64,000 nucleotides of DNA from Zeugodacus cucurbitae (taxonomy: Eukaryota > Arthropoda > Insecta > Diptera > Tephritidae). This document shows positions 23,302-34,593 of this stretch, piece by piece; the stretch's first letter is position 1, and each line of letters starts with the position of its first letter. Made by a program: the position numbers and the translations under genes. Under the pieces are notes generated by a model. The model was not told the origin of the DNA, did not search any database, and was given only the letters and a program-made list of their open reading frames with translations. The stretch covers positions 20,526,001 to 20,590,000 of the forward strand of contig NC_071670.1 in assembly GCF_028554725.1 (NCBI RefSeq). The letters are read 5' to 3'.

Positions 23302-26300
23302 TCATTTCAATCTTTTTGTTTTTACTCGTTTTAATGCGCGCTCAAGAGAAACTCTGAAAGCTAATTTCAACATTTCAAAGTTTTTCGAATACCATGAAAA
23401 GTTATAGCGGAAATGGTTTTTTCGGTTCTTATCTAAAAACGCCTTGTAAAATTCACTCATTTTGTCGGCAGATACTTCACCATTGTTTCCAGCACCATGT
23501 GTTTTAATGAATTCCTCTCGTTCCTAAAAAATAAATTAGATTTGTCAAAATCTGTGTATGTATATAACAAAAATCGATAATATATACAGTTTGTCAACTA
23601 ATCCTTTGCAAAATGCAAATTGATACAAAAAATCAACTTTGACATTAAATTTATTTAACAAAGGTTTAGTTTTTTATGATTTTTATTTTACAGTATTATT
23701 ATAAGACATACATATCTAGTAATAGAATATGTTAAAAAAACAACAAAAGTAAAAACAAAAACATAAGATAGACCTCAAATAAGCAAAAACACCAAAAAAC
23801 CAATTGTCAATGAATTCTTTGCAAAATGCAAGCACAATTGAAAGAACGAATTCATGAGAAATGAACGGGACATTAAACAAAGCTAACACGTGTTCTTCTG
23901 GGAATATTCTGGCATATATTCATGTTTTGAATTGCACAGATCTAATTGGAAATACAGATCTAAGTAAGAAAAGAAATTTAACCAATTGGTGTATTTTCAT
24001 TATTTCAAAGAAAAACATAAAAAAATATGTGTCCAAAATTTTTAATATTAAGCTAAGGACTATATACATTATTATTCAGGTGCAAAAAAAATAAAATATG
24101 CTGCATTGGAAAAACTCTGGACGCAAACTTTCAGAGCTTTCATTTTTAGATTTTTCTAAAATATTACAATAAGTAGATAAAAACCCAAAAAATTTGCCTG
24201 GAAGAGATGGGTAAAATTAAAAAAAAAAAAAAATATTACAACAACAATAGTAACCATGAGGAAGTGAGAAGAGTGTTGAATCTTCCCCAGTATTCGTCCA
24301 ATGTAGCAAGGAAAAAGCCATCGCTATATGTCAATGTAGTTTCTACGTAGAGAAAACATGTTTATGCATGCAAATAATACATGTAAATTAATTAGTACTA
24401 AAAGAAATAGTATTTTTATGTGTAAAAATATTCTTAAAATTATTGTTTTTATAAAATAATTTATATTTTAGCATAAAAATAAGAACAATATGCGTTGACA
24501 TGTATTAGGAAAATATTTTATTGCATTCGTTGTCATAGGGGCCTGCTACACGTTCAGTATTTATCGTGATATTTCCTGTATCGCGATATTTTAATTATAT
24601 TGATGGATCACGATCTATATCACAAAATATTTAAATATTTTGAAATCCAGATCGCGGATCGTGGATCGTGAGATAAATATTGAATGTGTAGCATTATTTG
24701 TGATTTACAAGTCCGAATTGATGAAATACAACAGTGCCAAAATTGTAAAAGTAACTTTATTCTAATAAATGAACATGAATTATACTGTTGAATAAAGAAT
24801 CTTTGCCAGAGCTATGCAACTCAAAAGGTTTTTTAATATCGTTCAAATATTGGATACATATAATGAATTGTTGTGGGAGCAAAAACAATATCCAAATATG
24901 ATTTTCTTAGGATTTTTTCCGAAATTTTATGAAAAAATGTACGAAAAAATAAACAAATAAATTTTTTAAATATTTTTTCTTATGAAAACACTAACAATAA
25001 ATATTGACGTAATATATATTGAACGTCTAGCAGTCGCGAAGTAATCCATCAATATTCAATATAGATCGCGATCCAAATTTCACGATACATTTATTTGGGG
25101 TTAAAATAATTTCAAAATCAAGATACACAAGTTGGTTTATATATATAAGAATACAAAAATGATAGGCTCAATAAGTTGAACATCGCCAATAATAAGCTGC
25201 TCAATATTGTATCATCACGAATTCTGGACTCAAACATTTGGGTAAGCAACTAGAGGATACTAGGTAGTTTTCTGTGGCCTCTGTTCACTTTTTGCTATTG
25301 ACGTATCGTGTACGAATTTTACAAATATTTCTCTGTCGAATCGATAAACATTGACAGCTACCATGCATTTCGATATGTCTCTGTTTAAAATATAACGAGT
25401 AAAGTGCTGAACACAAAGACGACGACATAGCGACGGCTGATGTTGCTGTTGTAGCGGTTATCTATCCCTGCCTGAAAAGAAAAGCTTAAATCTAGTTGTC
25501 GAAAACATCTAACGATGATCACAAATGTCGCTTCGAAGCTAGTGTCTTGAAAATTTGAAGACGGCAGCGACATAAGTGCTGAACACAAAGACGACGACAC
25601 GACACGACGTAGCGACGGCTGATTACCAACGTCGCTTTGAAGTCAGCGTCTTGAACATTTTGAAGACGGCAGCGACATATCAAACAGCAACTTCATTGTT
25701 GCCGTACTAAAATCTTTCACTTCAATAAAATTTACATATTTAGTTTAAAGTGAAATTATTTGTGCAAAAATTGTAAAAATTGGCGATTTACTTGTTTTAA
25801 ATAATCGATTGTTATTATAAATGGTATATCAAAGCTATTTTACGTTTCTGTTGGCAAAATAACGTCATACTCGTGAAAACTTTGAATAATTTTACATTTC
25901 ACATATTAGTGGCAGCTCTACAGCGGCCATTGTCGTCGTCAAAATTAGAAATATTTCTAATTTGGCGACAGCGAAGACTTCAACCCTTTTGTGGTGAAGT
26001 CGTGCTGTTGTCTAATAATCTGTGCCGATAAGAACGCGTGTATTTTAATATTTGACAGATGTCGCTCGTCGCTTGTCGTCGTCTATGTGTTCAGCACTAT
26101 ATCAAACAGCTATTTCGTTGTTGCCGTACTAAAAACTTTCACTTCAGTAAAATTTACATATTTAGTTTAAAGTGAAATTATTTGGGCAAAAAATGTAAAA
26201 ATAGGTCGACTTATTAGTTTTAAATAATCGATTGTTATTATAAATGATATATAAAAGCTATTTTATGCTTCTGCTGGCAAAATAACGTCATACTTTCAAT

Positions 26301-29300
26301 AATTTTACATTTCACATATTAGTGGCAGCTCTACAGTGGCCATTGTCGTCGAAGACTTCAACCATTTTGTCGCGAAGTCGTGCTGTTGCCCTTAAGAGCG
26401 CGTGTATTTTAATATTTGACGGATGTCGCTCGTCGCTTGTCGTCGGCTACGTCTTCAGCATTTGAGAGTCTTGATCAAGAATGATACGAATGGGAATAGG
26501 CAACCGAAGAATTGTCAAATGGAAAACGGAAATGTGAAACATAGTGAACCAAATTGAATAATGTGCAGATAAAATATCACAATGAACGTAATTCTTAAAA
26601 TCTTCATTTATAAAATGATCCAATATAATAACGCATATTTATAATTAAAATTATATGTTTTGTTACAAAAAGTTCGCCATTTTGCCAACTTTTTTGTTGG
26701 TTGGAAAAGTGAAAAAACTTCTTTATATACGACTTTTTTGTACTATTGTTGTTTAATTCCGCCATTGCAGACTTCTTTTTCAAGTTAATACATTTTTCAC
26801 TTAGCATTTTAAATAATAATTAAGCACTAGCCTTGACTTTAGCTCTTTGTTTTGGTTTTATTGTTTTGTACCACAGTGCAATTTGTAAATTTTTCTTTTG
26901 TTTTTTTATTTTGCTCGCGTGTTCGGGGTCGTGAAAGTTGTCACTCAACAGGAACTCAAAACCCAAAAAAAGCTAACTGTAAACGGCTGTCGTAATCTTG
27001 TCTTCTATCATTCTTGAGTCTTGATTACTTAAGGTAGAATTAGAGATGCTATAACACATAACTTTTATTTTATTTACTATTATCGATTATTGGTGCCATA
27101 ACCATAAACAGTTCATCTTTCATTCGCAATTTTTGTTTTCCTTTTAAAAGTGCCAAACAAATAAATAAAATGAGCAGTGACGAAGAAATTGATAAATAAT
27201 TTCTTAATATTATAGCATTATTTGCTAAAAAAAACAATTCAAGCGAAAAAGACGATGTCCATTCTCTTAATGTTAATATGTTCCAACGGTGAAATAATCT
27301 GCTAAGATTCCGCTAGCTGTATAAATACAAACTTATGAGACGAACAAAACAAAATGCAAACGAAATTTCAAATGAAAATTAAACATATCGCTCATTTACT
27401 TGAATAGTGTCACAACTCAAAAAAGTCGATTTTTCAGGAGAGCGATTTAAAGTTTTCGATTGTCTCTTATTTAGCAAATATAGAAAAATGTCATCAGTTT
27501 ATTGACAAATCTAGTGGCCTGTAATATATTAAATACAATGTTGAGCATAAATGGACCAAATAGACTGTACTAATGCTTTTTCGTAGGCATAAATGTGAAC
27601 CACTTTGAATTATGTTGTTATTTGTGAAAAATATAAATCAATTTCACCGTCATAAGTCAAATGTGTCGTTTTTGCTGAAAAAAGCAATATAAAAAATTTA
27701 ATTAATTTTTCACCAATATCGTTGTAATACAAAATGTGTCGTTCATTTTGGAAATAAAATTAACAGCCCTATTCTCATGCCCTCACAAAAATCACCACAC
27801 TCACTACTGTGAGGTTTTTGGATTTTGTGATGATTACCTTATGCTGGAGAAAATTCAAAAGCTCAAATGCTCACAATTTTCTCAAATATCTGTGACGTGT
27901 GAAAGCAGCCATCACAATACAAAAATATTTGTGTTTGTTTTGGTTTTTAGCAATATATGTAAACAAATGTGTAAATATTTGCGTGCTATAACGAGCATGG
28001 AGGAATTGTTCTTTGAAAAAAATGGCCTCTATAAAAGTTCAGTTATCGAATAATTGTGTTTAACCGAATCTGGAGCAATATGGCCGTACCTTGCATTTTC
28101 ATTTGTTGAGCGATTTGCTGCCAACCACATCTACGATCCGATAAGGACGCATTATTTTTGTAAAGCAAAGGACACTGACGCACAGCCTCTATAGACGATG
28201 ATTTACACCCAGGTTATTTTTATACTCTCGCAACAAAGTTCCTAGCAACAAAGTTGCTACGAGAGTATTATAGTTTTGTCCACATAACGGTTGGTTGCAA
28301 GTCCAAAACTAAACGAGTTAGATATAGGGTTATATATATATAAAAATGATCAGGGTGACGAAAAAGGTTCAAATCCGGAGATATCTTGATGAAACTTGGA
28401 AGACGTATTTCTTGGCACCATAAGAAGGTTAAGTTCGAAAATGTGCGTAATCGGACCACTGCCACGTCCACAAAATGGCGATAACCGAAAATTTGGTACA
28501 AAGGATTGTTCTAGGAAGGGGCATATTTGGAAGTAATTTTTTCGGGGAATTGGGCGTGGCCACGACCACTACTAAGTTTTTTGTACATATCTCGCAAACT
28601 AATTAAGCTATATAAAGGAAACTTTCTAGAGTCGTTTCTTTTAGGTACTACCTTATACCGTCCAAAAATGAAGGAAATCGGGTCATAACCACGCCCACCT
28701 CCCATACAAAGGTTATGTTGAAAACTACTAAAAATACAGTAAGTTCAGTAAAGAAAACCACCAGAAACCTTAAATTTCATTGTGACGATGGTACAGAAGA
28801 GCTGCCCTCAAAATGGTATACAAAGTTGTAAATGGGCCTGGTTCCACCCACTTATGGGTCAAAAACCATATCTTCCTTACTTGTTTTATAATTCTTTTGC
28901 TTTTTTAACTTTCGACTGTAAATACGCAAATTCATTTGCTTCATTTGTTTACAAATTTTACATCAATTTGTATTTATTTTGAATTTATTTCTTTTGAAAC
29001 AACTGTTTGACAGCAAAATGCTTTTCACCTCAATTGGTGACTTTTTTAAGCTTTTTTCTTATGAGGTTCGAGCCAGAATAGACTCACAAAATATACGTCA
29101 CAAGAAACCTCACAAATTTTTCCTCACAAGTTTAAGAACGGTACATTCTTATATCACGGTTTATTTTTCTACGCATCGGAATGCTATTTTTATATAATAT
29201 GGACGATGAAATTGCGCACATTTCTTCATACTCAACTCAAAAATCGTGTTTTTTGAGTTATGACACTATTCAAGTAAATGAGCGATATCAACAAACACTT

Positions 29301-30299
29301 TTTATGGTTACAGCCAAAATGTAGTGAACTAAGTATGATATTTCATTTTTCTTTACCCGAATTTGACATGTATGTTGCCATTGGTTTAACCGAAAATCAA
29401 AATTCTAATTGGAAACATTGTTGGGTCGGCTTTAGTATACCGTACCACGATTTCGGGGTTAAAATGGAGATGGACGGAAAGAGTAATATATATAATTGTA
29501 GCCGCCGCAAACTTATAGTTTCCGAGATATTTGCAATTAAAGATTTAAAATTAACAATTTTTAACACGTTATTTCTCACTGTATATTGAATTTTTCACAT
29601 ATATTTTGCACTTTACATATATTTACACTTCACAAATTTGTTTCTACATATTTATTTTTAACAAATTATATTAAAATTTGCTGTAAATAAACATTTAACT
29701 TTTTGCTCTATTCTCTTTATTTGTACAATAAAAAAGGGTTGTATTTTGACACAAAATATATATTCGTAATCCGTAGATCCTCTATCCGCTCATATCCATT
29801 TTAACACCGAAATCGTGGGACGGTATACTAAAGTTTTCCCACATTGTTGCCCGTAAAATTGGTTCAATCTGCTGTTGTATATGGATATGCCCCTCTATTT
29901 CTACCTTTATACCGGGAATTTCTTAACAGAAACCACCATACGATCTCTTATACTCTACTCTTATCAACGAACACCACAATCTACACATTAAATGTTAGTA
30001 GCTTATTATTTAATTACCTGATAAAAATGTGTATTATGATTTGACCAGAATTCATGATTCCATTTTTCAACCTCCTCTTGTAAATGCCTTAACCGCTTTT
30101 CTAAAGCGGTTTCATCTTTGGGAATATTTCTAACGTAAGGCCGTATGTTTGATTTTTTGTCCGGCGGACCCACATAATCCTTGGTTATATTTCTGGGATC
30201 TGGCTTTTCATTCAAGACAGGCAATTTGCATTTATATCTACATAGCTTTCTAACTCCACTCGCGTTTTTTAATATATTATGAAGTTTTAGAGAATACAT
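23302..30299 (-). CDS. COA8: COA8/APOPT1-family mitochondrial protein, two exons
   Basis: Exons are 30018-30299 and 23302-23523 (minus), GT-AG, in frame, 504 nt, 167 aa. The N-terminus is basic with few acidic residues (residues 1-30), fitting a mitochondrial presequence. The conserved family block DYVGPPDKKSNIRP is at about 43-56. It is followed by an amphipathic helix ending KWNHEFWSNHNTHFYQ at the splice site and, in exon 2, EREEFI, SADKMSEFYKAFL and FSWYSKNF. COA8 is a mitochondrial matrix factor that protects cytochrome c oxidase assembly; the fly orthologue is CG14806. The intron is about 6.5 kb and is almost entirely repeats, extreme for such a small gene. Confidence 0.9.
23587..24267. 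mobile_element. Tc1-type MITE, truncated copy
   Basis: It begins with CAGTTTGTCAACTAATCC after TA and is collinear (inverted) with the complete 746-bp element at 55409-56154. It stops at about 24267, just before the right TIR. An internal copy of the end motif (TTCTTTGCAAAATGCAAGCA) is at 23815-23835. Sequence divergence from the other copy is visible throughout. Confidence 0.8.
24544..25036. mobile_element. Possible TIR element (CTGCTACACGTTCA ends)
   Basis: CTGCTACACGTTCAGTAT at the left is answered by ATATATTGAACGTCTAGCAG at the right. Inner sequence is rich in ATCGCGAT-like palindromes. The element is weakly defined and has no duplication resolved. Confidence 0.4.
25400..26470. mobile_element. 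Nested/tandem MITEs of the GTGCTGAACAC family
   Basis: GTGCTGAACACAAAGACGAC occurs at 25406 and again at 25577, and its inverse (GTCTATGTGTTCAGCAC) ends at about 26097. The inner block starting ATATCAAACAGC is present at 25677-25880 and again at 26098-26295, a 421-bp partial tandem duplication. A complete single copy lies inverted at 30846-31366. No coding capacity. Confidence 0.7.
26475..27385. other. COA8 intron sequence without recognised features
   Basis: A+T-rich; no repeat boundary or open frame of note was identified. Confidence 0.45.
28075..28207 (-). pseudogene. MADF-domain fragment
   Basis: The minus strand reads SSSIEAVRQCPLLYKNNAS and then GWQQIAQQMKMQGTA. This fits the first helix and the W-x-x-I-A helix of the MADF (Myb/SANT-like) DNA-binding domain. 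It is followed by unrelated sequence and a stop. Such domains occur in host regulators and in Harbinger partner proteins. Only half a domain is present. Confidence 0.6.
28215..28890 (-). repeat. Family A repeat copy in reverse
   Basis: TATACTCTCGCAACAAAG at the left, then the same motif order as 56920-58080 (TTGGCACCATAAGAAGG, GGCCACGACCACTACTAAG, ACCACGCCCACCTCCCATAC), ending at AAAAACCATATCTTCC. Confidence 0.75.
29418..29836. mobile_element. Foldback-like element, short form without central repeat
   Basis: The arms GGCTTTAGTATACCGTACCA and, inverted at 29800-29836, ACTTTAGTATACCGTCCCAC extend over at least 60 bp and continue with lower similarity. The core TTTCGGGGTTAAAATGG is the same as in the copy at 48748-49603. 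There is no copy of the ~107-bp central unit. It lies just downstream of COA8 exon 1, in its intron. Confidence 0.75.
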
Positions 30300-30845
30300 A
30301 ATTATATACTAGATTGACAGCAATACCTGTTGTCTGTACGGCCAATAATTGTTATCTCAATTGTGATAATAACATATTGCTTAATGAAACTGTATTCGTC
30401 TAACCCGCATGTTACACGTTCAATAAATTGCTTTCAAGCTGCCACATACACTATTTTACTACCTCACTCTCACTTCCCGAACTTGAAAGTCATCTTGCTT
30501 TCAGTTTTTGCGAGCAAGTTGAGTGCAGAGTTCTCCAATTTCAAATTATGAGTATAAAAATTTTGAAATTAATTACGAACAAGTTGAAATAAGTGAATTA
30601 TTCCCTTTTACGAAATTGTACACAGACAATGCATTTTATGGAACATGAATCGACGTAACTACAGAATGATTTAAAAATAAAGACTAATAAATCCATTTTG
30701 GAGATAAATGGAAGCAGTTTCGTTGACGACGGCATCTCTGTAACAATAGCTGTCATCGATTGGCTAACTGCTATAGACAAGCCAATCGAACAAACTTTCC
30801 AAATTTTCATACGAACTGGCAGCACTGAAATCGAATTGTCTAAAC
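30300..30845. other. Upstream region of COA8, no motif assigned
   Basis: This should contain the COA8 promoter (minus strand). No TATA or initiator element could be chosen with confidence. Confidence 0.3.
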
Positions 30846-31366
30846 TTATGTGCTGAACACGTAGAAGACGACAAGCGACGAGCGACATCTGTCAAATATT
30901 AAAATATTTCTTATGGGCACAGATTTTTTGACAACAGCACGACTACGCGACAACAAGCTTGTAGTTGTCGTTGTCGCCAAATTAGAAATGTTTCTAATTT
31001 TGCCGACGACAATGACCGCTGTAGAGCTGCCACTAACATGTGAAATGTAAAATTATTCAAAGTTCTCCCAAGTATGACGTCATTTTGCCAGTAGAAACGT
31101 AAAATAGCTTTAATATATCTCTTATAATAACAATCGATTATTTAAAACAAATAAATCGATAATTTTTACATTTTTTGCGTAAATAATTTCACTTTAAACT
31201 AAATATGTAAATTTTATTGAAGTGAAAGATGTTAGTACGGCAACAATGAAATTGCTGTTTGATATGTCGCTGCCGTCTTCAAAATGTTCACGACGCTGGC
31301 TTCAAAGCGACATTTGTGATCAGCCGTCGCTACGTCGTGTCGTGTCGTCGTCTTTGTGTTCAATAT
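30846..31366. mobile_element. GTGCTGAACAC-family MITE, complete single copy
   Basis: The left end GTGCTGAACACGTAGAAGAC and the right end GTCGTCGTCTTTGTGTTCA are inverted relative to each other. The interior (ACAATCGATTATTTAAAAC, GACGTCATTTTGCCAG) matches 25577-26097 in reverse. About 520 bp. Confidence 0.75.
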
Positions 31367-31632
31367 ATTTAATAGGCGTTATGGATTTTGATTTTATTGA
31401 CTCTATAAATTTATTTTAACATTTTACTTTCAGAAAAATATACAAATAGCATTGAGCCCAAAACAAATACTGGTGGAATAGAAATTGTACCACCTAGAAA
31501 ATAGTTGTCTATTTATATTTGGTACATGAGTAACACCGTTACTTTTCGGAAGCTTGCTAATTTGTTTGGAGTGCCTTCTTCAACTGTTTGGACTATAGTA
31601 GCGAGTGTAACTAGTTGGATTATATCGATTTC

Positions 31633-33197
31633 GGGTCGGCTTTAGTATACTATCCCAGGCTTTCGTTATAAAATGGGTATCGTTGAAAGAGGAGGTTCTC
31701 CAGATTAAGAATATATACATATATAGCTGCAGCTGGTAGTTTTCGTACTTAAAGTTGAAAAAAGTCCAACTTTTATCTTGAATTTTCACAATATATACTA
31801 AATATTTTATTAATATTGTGCACTTATTTTACACTTACACTTCACCACATTGCTTCTGCATATTTATTTTATAAAAATTATCACGAAAATAGCTGTAAAT
31901 AAATATATAATATTGTACACAAATATTCGTTTAAATAATAGCAAAAAGGGTTGCAGGTTGACAAGTAATCAGTGTTGCCACATCAAATATTTTACAAAAA
32001 TTAAAAGAATAAAAATAAACAGAAAAAAAGGATTATACCCCAAAAACATAAACCATAACGGTGTTATGACTAATGCAAAAATTTTCGGTATTTCCGTTTC
32101 TTTGATAACCCCCGGTGGTGGCCCGAGCAGCGTTATTTTTTTAGAGCGCGGTCGAAGGCCGCCAATGCAGAAAATAGTTCTTTGCGAAAGAACTTTACAT
32201 TTCCCCCTCTTTGATAACTGCCAGTGTTGGCTCGACCAAGGTTATTTTCTTAAAGCGCGGCCGGAGGCCTCCAATGCGGAAAGTAGTTCTACACGAAAGA
32301 ACTTTTCATTTTCCCCTCTTTGATAACTCCCGGTGTTGGCTCGACCAGGGTTATTTTTTTGAAGCCGAAGGCCGCCAATGCGGAAATTATTTCTACGCGA
32401 AAGAACTTTTCATTTCCCCCTCTTTGATAACTCCCGGTGTTGGCTCGACCAGGGTTATTATTTTGAAGCGAAGACCGCCAATGCAGAAAAAAGTTCTAAC
32501 CCAAAAATAAATAATGTCAAAGAGGGTATATCATTTCACACTTCATTTTCAATAACGGAAGCGCATTGAGTTTTAGTGGCGGGTCAGCAAACGTTTCTTT
32601 ATAAAAGATAATTATAACAATCCTAAAGATTTGCAAATTTGATAATAAAGTATATGTGGAGGAAAACCATAGCTAATAAACACGAAGATCCGTTTGTAAA
32701 ACTGATTGATGCAATAAAATAATTATAGTACATAGAGTGAATATCATAAACTTTTTTATATTATCTTTATACAATCTTTTTATATGACATTTTTTTCTGC
32801 ATTTGGGTTATTTATTTATTTTGATTCTTCTCATTCGTTTGCAAAATATTTGATATGGCAACACCTATTACTTGTCAACCCTTTTTGTTATTGTTAAATT
32901 AAGAGATTTATGTAAAATGTTAAATATTTATTTACAGCTATTTTCGTGATAATTTGTATAAAATAAAAATGCAGGAACAATGTGGTGAAGTGTAAGTGTA
33001 AAATAAGTGCACAATATTTATGAAATATTCAGTATATATTGTGAAAATTCAAGAAAACAGTTGGACTTTTTTCAACTTTAAGTGCTTTTGTCAGCTGCAG
33101 CTATATATATATATTCTTAATCTGGAGAACTTCCTCTTTCCAACCATGCCCATTTTATCCGCAAAAGCCTGGGATAGTATACTAAAGTTCCCCTCGA
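31633..33197. mobile_element. Foldback-like element with ~360-bp arms and tandem-repeat core
   Basis: The left arm (31633-about 31995) and the right arm (about 32840-33197) are inverted copies: GGCTTTAGTATACTATCCCA, AAAATGGGTATCGTTGAAAG, AGCTGCAGCT and TGTGCACTTATTTTACACTT are all found mirrored. Between them lie about 3.6 tandem units of roughly 107 bp. No transposase is visible. The arms are related to, but clearly diverged from, the elements at 29.4 and 48.7 kb. Confidence 0.85.
32095..32500. repeat. Tandem repeat, ~107-bp unit, about 3.6 copies
   Basis: GATAAC starts at 32104, 32213, 32323 and 32427, giving spacings of 109, 110 and 104. Each unit carries GTTGGCTCGACCAGGGTTAT, a purine/GC block with GCCGCCAATGC, and GAAAGAACTTTTCATTTCCC. 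Related single or double units occur at 42490-42680 and 49027-49120. It stays open in some frames, but that is a by-product of repetition. Confidence 0.85.
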
Positions 33198-33216
33198 TGT
33201 CTCACAAATCCATACT

Positions 33217-33755
33217 AGTGGTACTCATTTAACGTCGTAAACGTATGGCAATATCGGAAAATTACAATATCGTAAAACAGTTGTTAATTTTTACATGAAT
33301 TTTATTTGACGACAATCTAGCAAATATGCGAGACCTTTTTCAGTGGCATTTATGGCATGCTTACAATTAATTCACAATAAGCTGATATTACCACAATATT
33401 GCCAAAGAGCGCTCATTTAACTTATGTTGCCATATTGCAAATTTACTAGTGGTACTCATTTAACGTCGTAAACGTATGGCAACATCGCAAAATTACAATA
33501 TCGTAAAACAGCTGTTAATTCTTACATGCATTTCATTTTACGACAATCTTGCAAATATGCGAGACCTTTTTCAGTGGCATTCATGGCATGCTTACAATTA
33601 ATTCACAATAAGCTGATATTACCACAATATTGCCAAAGAGCGCTCATTTAACATTTGTTGCCATATTGCAAATTTACTATATTTATATCATTGCAACGTT
33701 AAATGAGTACCACTACTATTTTTATATAATTGCAACGTTAAATGAGTACCACTAC
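33217..33755. mobile_element. TIR element with duplicated 231-bp left half
   Basis: AGTGGTACTCATTTAACGT at 33218 and 33449 (period 231) is mirrored by ACGTTAAATGAGTACCACT at about 33697-33716 and again at 33737-33754. The 231-bp repeat units differ at only a few positions. ACT lies on both outer sides. The doubled ends on both sides are unusual for a simple MITE. Confidence 0.75.
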
Positions 33756-34334
33756 TGTAACGAAAAGGGCACCAGAACAAACTAGAATTGACAATCGGAA
33801 TCGATAACTTGCCAGATGTATCTAGACATCGTTAACTGAATGATTTAAGGTTTAGGATTAATGCCAATGGAGAAAGGAATGTTAATGAGGACAACAATTA
33901 CCTAGAAGACGAGATTAAAGGAAGAAATGCTAAGCATTTGGTTCTGGAAGTATGTCTAATCGAGACAATCAGACTTTGGTGGAGGGCAGTGTAATGAAAA
34001 TGGCACCAGAACAAACTAGAATTGACAATCGAAATCGATAACTTGCCAGATGTAACTAGACATCGATATCCGTAGTTGCCAGAATGTTCGAGTGCTGATG
34101 TATCGCTTACAATCGACTATATCAGGGCTGTCGGACTGGCAGCAGGTCACAGTTCTAATAAGAGAGTTGTCGAGTGAAGACAATTCTAAGGAGAGAGTTG
34201 TCGAGTCAAGGGTAAACAAGTTAGAAATAAAGTTTAGTGCATAGCCATTAAAGTGTGACTTTTATTTGACATTCCAATGATCGAACTCAGGGTAGAGTTT
34301 CAGAGTTAACGACAGGTTTTGGAAAACCGTTACA
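33756..34334 (+). mobile_element. LTR retrotransposon deletion derivative
   Basis: A complete LTR (33990-34334, 345 bp, TG...CA) is preceded by an internal scrap ending in the purine-rich tract TGGTGGAGGGCAG, and before that by about 75 bp of LTR start at 33756. No gag, pol or env domain is left, so the superfamily is not certain. A TSD of CTAC/ATAC would be imperfect. Confidence 0.65.
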
Positions 34335-34491
34335 ATACCATGGCCAAACAGTACTGTCGCAGTTGCAACAAAGGAAGTTTGAGGCTAAATGTGGTTTCCC
34401 AGATGTAATCGGTTGTATAGACTGCACTCATAACCGTATAAAAGCCCCTAGAGAAAATAAAGAAAATTATTTCGATAGAAAGCATACATAT

Positions 34492-34563
34492 TGTAACGAA
34501 AATGGCACCAGAACAAGCTTGAATTGACAATTGAAATCGATAACTTGATAGATGTATCTAGAC
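34492..34563 (+). mobile_element. Solo-LTR start fragment inside the Harbinger gene
   Basis: From TGTAACGAAAATGGCACCAG on, the sequence follows the LTR at 33990 for about 70 bp and is then cut by the RTE 3' end. ATAT lies before it (34488-34491) and again after the RTE (37830-37833), preceded by an A as expected for an LTR end. This suggests an original LTR insertion with a 4-bp duplication. Confidence 0.7.
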
Positions 34564-34593
34564 ATGTATGTATGTGATTGGCGTTGCAACCGT

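Larger units (their letters stand above)
27388..29285. mobile_element. CGCTCATTTACTTG-family TIR element, longer copy
   Basis: Both ends match the 592-bp copy at 14029-14620. Here the middle (about 27765-29130) contains about 1.37 kb not present in the shorter copy, including a MADF-domain fragment and a family A repeat. The longer form may be closer to an ancestral coding element, or may be a MITE that took insertions. Confidence 0.7.

Noticed and set aside
27736..28053. 105-codon plus-strand open frame
   Set aside because: It overlaps the junction of the TIR element and the segment with the antisense MADF-like fragment and matches no family.
32095..32500. CRISPR-like array
   Set aside because: The units are contiguous, about 107 bp, without separate spacers, in an insect genome; it is a tandem repeat within a transposon.
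31850..32510. Open frames of 99-157 codons with repeated FHFPLFDN and CWLDQGYFF words
   Set aside because: The repetition comes from the ~107-bp tandem repeat, which stays open in more than one frame; no start context or protein family.
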